Positions 61,725-64,000 of a stretch of 64,000 nt of DNA are shown one piece after another. Within the stretch, counting starts at the first letter, position 1. Each line of letters opens with the position of its first letter. The DNA comes from Streptococcus vicugnae (GTDB lineage Bacteria; Bacillota; Bacilli; Lactobacillales; Streptococcaceae). The notes beneath the pieces were generated by a model. The model was given only the letters and a program-made list of their open reading frames with translations. It ran no database searches and had not been told where the DNA came from. Position numbers and translations under genes: made by a program. Location of the stretch: positions 1 to 64,000 of the forward strand of contig NZ_JAEMHW010000004.1 of the NCBI RefSeq assembly GCF_016461705.1, given 5' to 3'.

Positions 61725-63710
61725 ATGACATTTGATGCTATTGATCAGTTGGCAGTCAATACTGTCCGTACGCTCTCAATTGATGCCATTCAGGCTGCTA
61801 ATTCAGGTCACCCAGGCCTTCCAATGGGAGCTGCACCTATGGCTTATGTTCTTTGGAATCATGTAATGAATGTTAATCCGAAGACAAGCCGTTCTTGGTC
61901 TAACCGAGATCGTTTTGTATTATCTGCGGGTCACGGTTCTGCCCTTTTATACAGCCTTCTTCACTTATCAGGCTATGATGTAAGCATTGATGATTTGAAG
62001 AATTTCCGTCAATGGGCTTCAAAAACACCAGGTCACCCAGAAGTAAACCACACAGATGGTGTTGAAGCAACTACTGGACCTCTTGGACAAGGGATTGCTA
62101 ACGCTGTTGGTATGGCAATGGCAGAAGCTCACTTGGCAGCTAAATTTAACAAACCAGGTTTTGATATTGTTGACCACTACACATATGCTTTGCATGGTGA
62201 TGGTTGTTTGATGGAAGGTGTCAGCCAAGAAGCAGCAAGTCTTGCTGGACATCTTAAACTTGGTAAATTGGTTCTTCTTTACGATTCAAACGACATCTCA
62301 CTCGATGGCCCGACATCAAAAGCTTTCACAGAAGATATTAAAGGTAAATTTGAAGCTTACGGTTGGCAACATATTTTGGTTAAAGATGGTAACGATCTTG
62401 AAGCTATTGCAAAAGCAATTGAAGAAGCAAAAGCTGAAACTGAAAAACCATCTATCATCGAAGTCAAAACAATCATCGGTTTCGGTGCTGAAAAACAAGG
62501 AACATCTGCAGTCCACGGTGCTCCTCTTGGTGTTGATGGTATTGCCTACGCTAAAAAATCTTACGGTTGGGAATATCCAGAATTTACAGTACCTGAAGAA
62601 GTGGCTAAACGCTTCGAAGTTGGTATCAAATTCCGTGGTGAAGCTGCTCAAAATGCATGGGAAACTAAATTCCGTGAATATGAAGCTGCTTATCCAGAAT
62701 TGGCTGCTGAATACAAAGCAGCATTTGCTAACAAACCAGTTGATGTAAAACTTGAAGACTTCGAACTTGGAACAAGTCTTGCTAGCCGTTCATCAAGTCA
62801 ACAAGCTATCCAACAAATTTCAGCACAAGTTCCATCATTCTGGGGTGGTTCAGCTGACCTTTCTGCATCAAATAATACAATGGTCAAAGTAGAATCTGAC
62901 TTCCAACCAGATAACTACCTTGGTCGTAACATTTGGTTTGGTGTACGTGAATTTGCTATGGCAGCAGCAATGAATGGTATTGCTCTTCATGGTGGTACTC
63001 GCGTTTACGGTGGTACATTCTTCGTATTCTCAAACTACCTTCTTCCTGCTGTTCGTATGGCTGCTCTTCAACAATTACCAACAGTTTATGTTATGACACA
63101 CGATTCAATCGCTGTTGGTGAAGATGGTCCAACTCACGAACCAGTTGAACAATTAGCTAGCGTTCGTTCTATGCCTAACCTTAATGTTATTCGTCCAGCA
63201 GATGGTAACGAAACAAATGCTGCATGGAAACGTGCTCTTGCTGAAACTGATCGTCCAACAATGCTTATCCTAACTCGTCAAAATCTTCCTGTTCTTGAAG
63301 GAACAAAAGAATTGGCAGAAGAAGGATTGAACAAAGGTGCTTACATTATTTCAGAAGCTAAAGGTGATCTTGATGGTATCCTTATTGCAACAGGTTCTGA
63401 AGTGAAATTGGCTCTTGATACTCAAGCTGCTTTGGAAGCTAAAGGTGTTCATGTTCGAGTGGTTTCAATGCCAGCTCAAAACATCTTTGATGAACAAGAT
63501 GCTGCTTATAAAGAAAGCATCCTTCCATCTAACGTTACAAAACGTTTGGCAATTGAAGCTGGTTCAAGCTTTGGTTGGGGCAAATATGTTGGTCTCCAAG
63601 GTAAGACTCTTACTATCGATACTTGGGGAGCTTCAGCACCAGGTGCTAAAATCTTTGAAGAATATGGATTCACAGTTGACAACGCTGTTAACCTTTACGA
63701 ATCATTGTAA
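61725..63710 (+). CDS. tkt: Transketolase
   Basis: Thiamine-diphosphate enzyme of the pentose phosphate pathway, 661 aa. N-terminal TPP domain with [33 protein letters not shown] and the GDGCLMEG...NDISLDG metal motif, the pyrimidine domain with [19 protein letters not shown] and [17 protein letters not shown], and the C-terminal TK domain with [14 protein letters not shown] separate promoter and terminator make it its own unit next to the transaldolase gene. Confidence 0.97.
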   Translation: MTFDAIDQLAVNTVRTLSIDAIQAANSGHPGLPMGAAPMAYVLWNHVMNVNPKTSRSWSNRDRFVLSAGHGSALLYSLLHLSGYDVSIDDLKNFRQWASKTPGHPEVNHTDGVEATTGPLGQGIANAVGMAMAEAHLAAKFNKPGFDIVDHYTYALHGDGCLMEGVSQEAASLAGHLKLGKLVLLYDSNDISLDGPTSKAFTEDIKGKFEAYGWQHILVKDGNDLEAIAKAIEEAKAETEKPSIIEVKTIIGFGAEKQGTSAVHGAPLGVDGIAYAKKSYGWEYPEFTVPEEVAKRFEVGIKFRGEAAQNAWETKFREYEAAYPELAAEYKAAFANKPVDVKLEDFELGTSLASRSSSQQAIQQISAQVPSFWGGSADLSASNNTMVKVESDFQPDNYLGRNIWFGVREFAMAAAMNGIALHGGTRVYGGTFFVFSNYLLPAVRMAALQQLPTVYVMTHDSIAVGEDGPTHEPVEQLASVRSMPNLNVIRPADGNETNAAWKRALAETDRPTMLILTRQNLPVLEGTKELAEEGLNKGAYIISEAKGDLDGILIATGSEVKLALDTQAALEAKGVHVRVVSMPAQNIFDEQDAAYKESILPSNVTKRLAIEAGSSFGWGKYVGLQGKTLTIDTWGASAPGAKIFEEYGFTVDNAVNLYESL

Positions 63711-63731
63711 TCTTTGATTATTTATAGATAG

Positions 63732-63758
63732 AAGTCCTTGCTTTAGCAAGGGCTTTTT
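63732..63758 (+). terminator. Terminator of tkt
   Basis: AAGTCCTTGC / GCAAGGGCTT stem (one mismatch) with a T-run. Confidence 0.88.
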
Positions 63759-63766
63759 ATAATTAG

Positions 63767-63795
63767 TTGACAAATAAAGTAAGAAAAGGTAATAT
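63767..63795 (+). promoter_or_regulatory. Upstream promoter of the gene at the right edge
   Basis: TTGACA (63767-63772), 17 bp, TAATAT (63790-63795). CAAATAA (63771-63777) and TTATTTG (63806-63812) form inverted half-sites around it. Confidence 0.7.
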
Positions 63796-63796
63796 A

Positions 63797-63825
63797 TTGT
63801 AAAACCTTATTTGTGTTATTATGAT
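63797..63825 (+). promoter_or_regulatory. Downstream promoter of the gene at the right edge
   Basis: TTGTAA (63797-63802), 17 bp, TATGAT (63820-63825). It is in tandem with the previous promoter, 30 bp apart. Confidence 0.65.
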
Positions 63826-63858
63826 AGTACAAATAATCTTGGGGGAAGGTGAGATTTA

Positions 63859-64000
63859 ATGGAAGAAAAATGTAGTAAGTTATATTCAGCTATTAAAGTC
63901 GCTTATGAAGATATGATTGTCAGACAAGATATAGAACTATCAAAGATTTTACTATCAGCGTCTAATGAAGTTATCAAGAGTAGAGATGCTGGTTTATGTG
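63859..64000 (+). CDS. Partial unknown protein, cut by the window edge
   Basis: The first 47 codons of an open frame starting at ATG 63859 with GGTGAG upstream. It begins MEEKCSKLYSAIKVAYED and continues past 64000. The visible part is helical and charged, with no signal peptide or membrane segment. I do not recognise the family. Confidence 0.65.
   Translation, partial: MEEKCSKLYSAIKVAYEDMIVRQDIELSKILLSASNEVIKSRDAGLC

Noticed and set aside
62316..62651. A 111-codon minus-strand frame in tkt
   Set aside because: Antisense to the conserved transketolase reading frame with an implausible Phe/Cys-rich composition.

Overview
This is a chromosomal segment of a low-GC Gram-positive coccus, almost certainly Streptococcus and most likely the S. 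bovis/equinus/gallolyticus group. The evidence is the complete streptococcal fab/acc locus (fabM-fabT-fabH-acpP-fabK-fabD-fabG-fabF-accB-fabZ-accC-accD-accA, with FabK and FabM rather than FabI and FabA), the manLMN-manO mannose PTS, the tsaE-GNAT-brpA, ecsAB-ccrZ-trmB and rimP-nusA-rnpM-ylxQ-infB-rbfA blocks, and a copYAZ operon with classical cop boxes. The species is inferred; gene content and order are seen directly. No insertion sequence, prophage or CRISPR array is visible.

Layout. 1-2.2 kb: aspartate kinase (minus) and a HAD phosphatase. 2.3-13.2 kb: fatty-acid synthesis, with FabT-type palindromes before fabM, fabT and fabK. 13.2-18.3 kb (minus): serS with a T-box, then manO, manN, manM and manL (transcribed manL to manO). 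18.4-22.2 kb: Cof-type phosphatase, two DUF1361 membrane proteins, a purine permease. 22.3-28.5 kb: tsaE, GNAT, brpA, a small membrane protein, HIT, ecsAB, ccrZ, trmB. 28.6-35.1 kb: a tRNA-like sequence followed by a four-gene accessory operon. 35.3-41.3 kb: rimP to rbfA, interrupted by about 0.4 kb of structured non-coding DNA. 41.4-53.1 kb: LOG protein, nucleotidyltransferase, copYAZ, TRIC channel, HAD phosphatase, TetR, DegV, YgjV, a secreted repeat protein, Na/Pi transporter, nagA. 53.1-56.8 kb: glyQS with a T-box, then DUF896. 56.9-63.8 kb: PRD activator, an ascorbate-family PTS with two EIIA proteins, transaldolase and transketolase. A gene cut by the right edge begins at 63859.

The most notable region is 28886-35133. 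It encodes a membrane PAS-GGDEF diguanylate cyclase, a GT2-GtrA glycosyltransferase, a BcsA-like processive GT2 synthase with a C-terminal PilZ domain that keeps both c-di-GMP binding motifs, and a large polytopic membrane protein. The genes are tightly packed or overlapping. This reads as a self-contained c-di-GMP-switched exopolysaccharide system in a genus that normally uses c-di-AMP; no c-di-GMP phosphodiesterase is encoded in the window. It sits between trmB and rimP, next to a shortened tRNA-like element.

Other points of interest are translation signals: an 8-bp hairpin lying exactly between the Shine-Dalgarno and start of nusA, a probable non-AUG start for rimP, UUG starts for fabT, ylxQ and infB, and three genes whose -10 element lies so close to the start codon that the mRNA would be leaderless.
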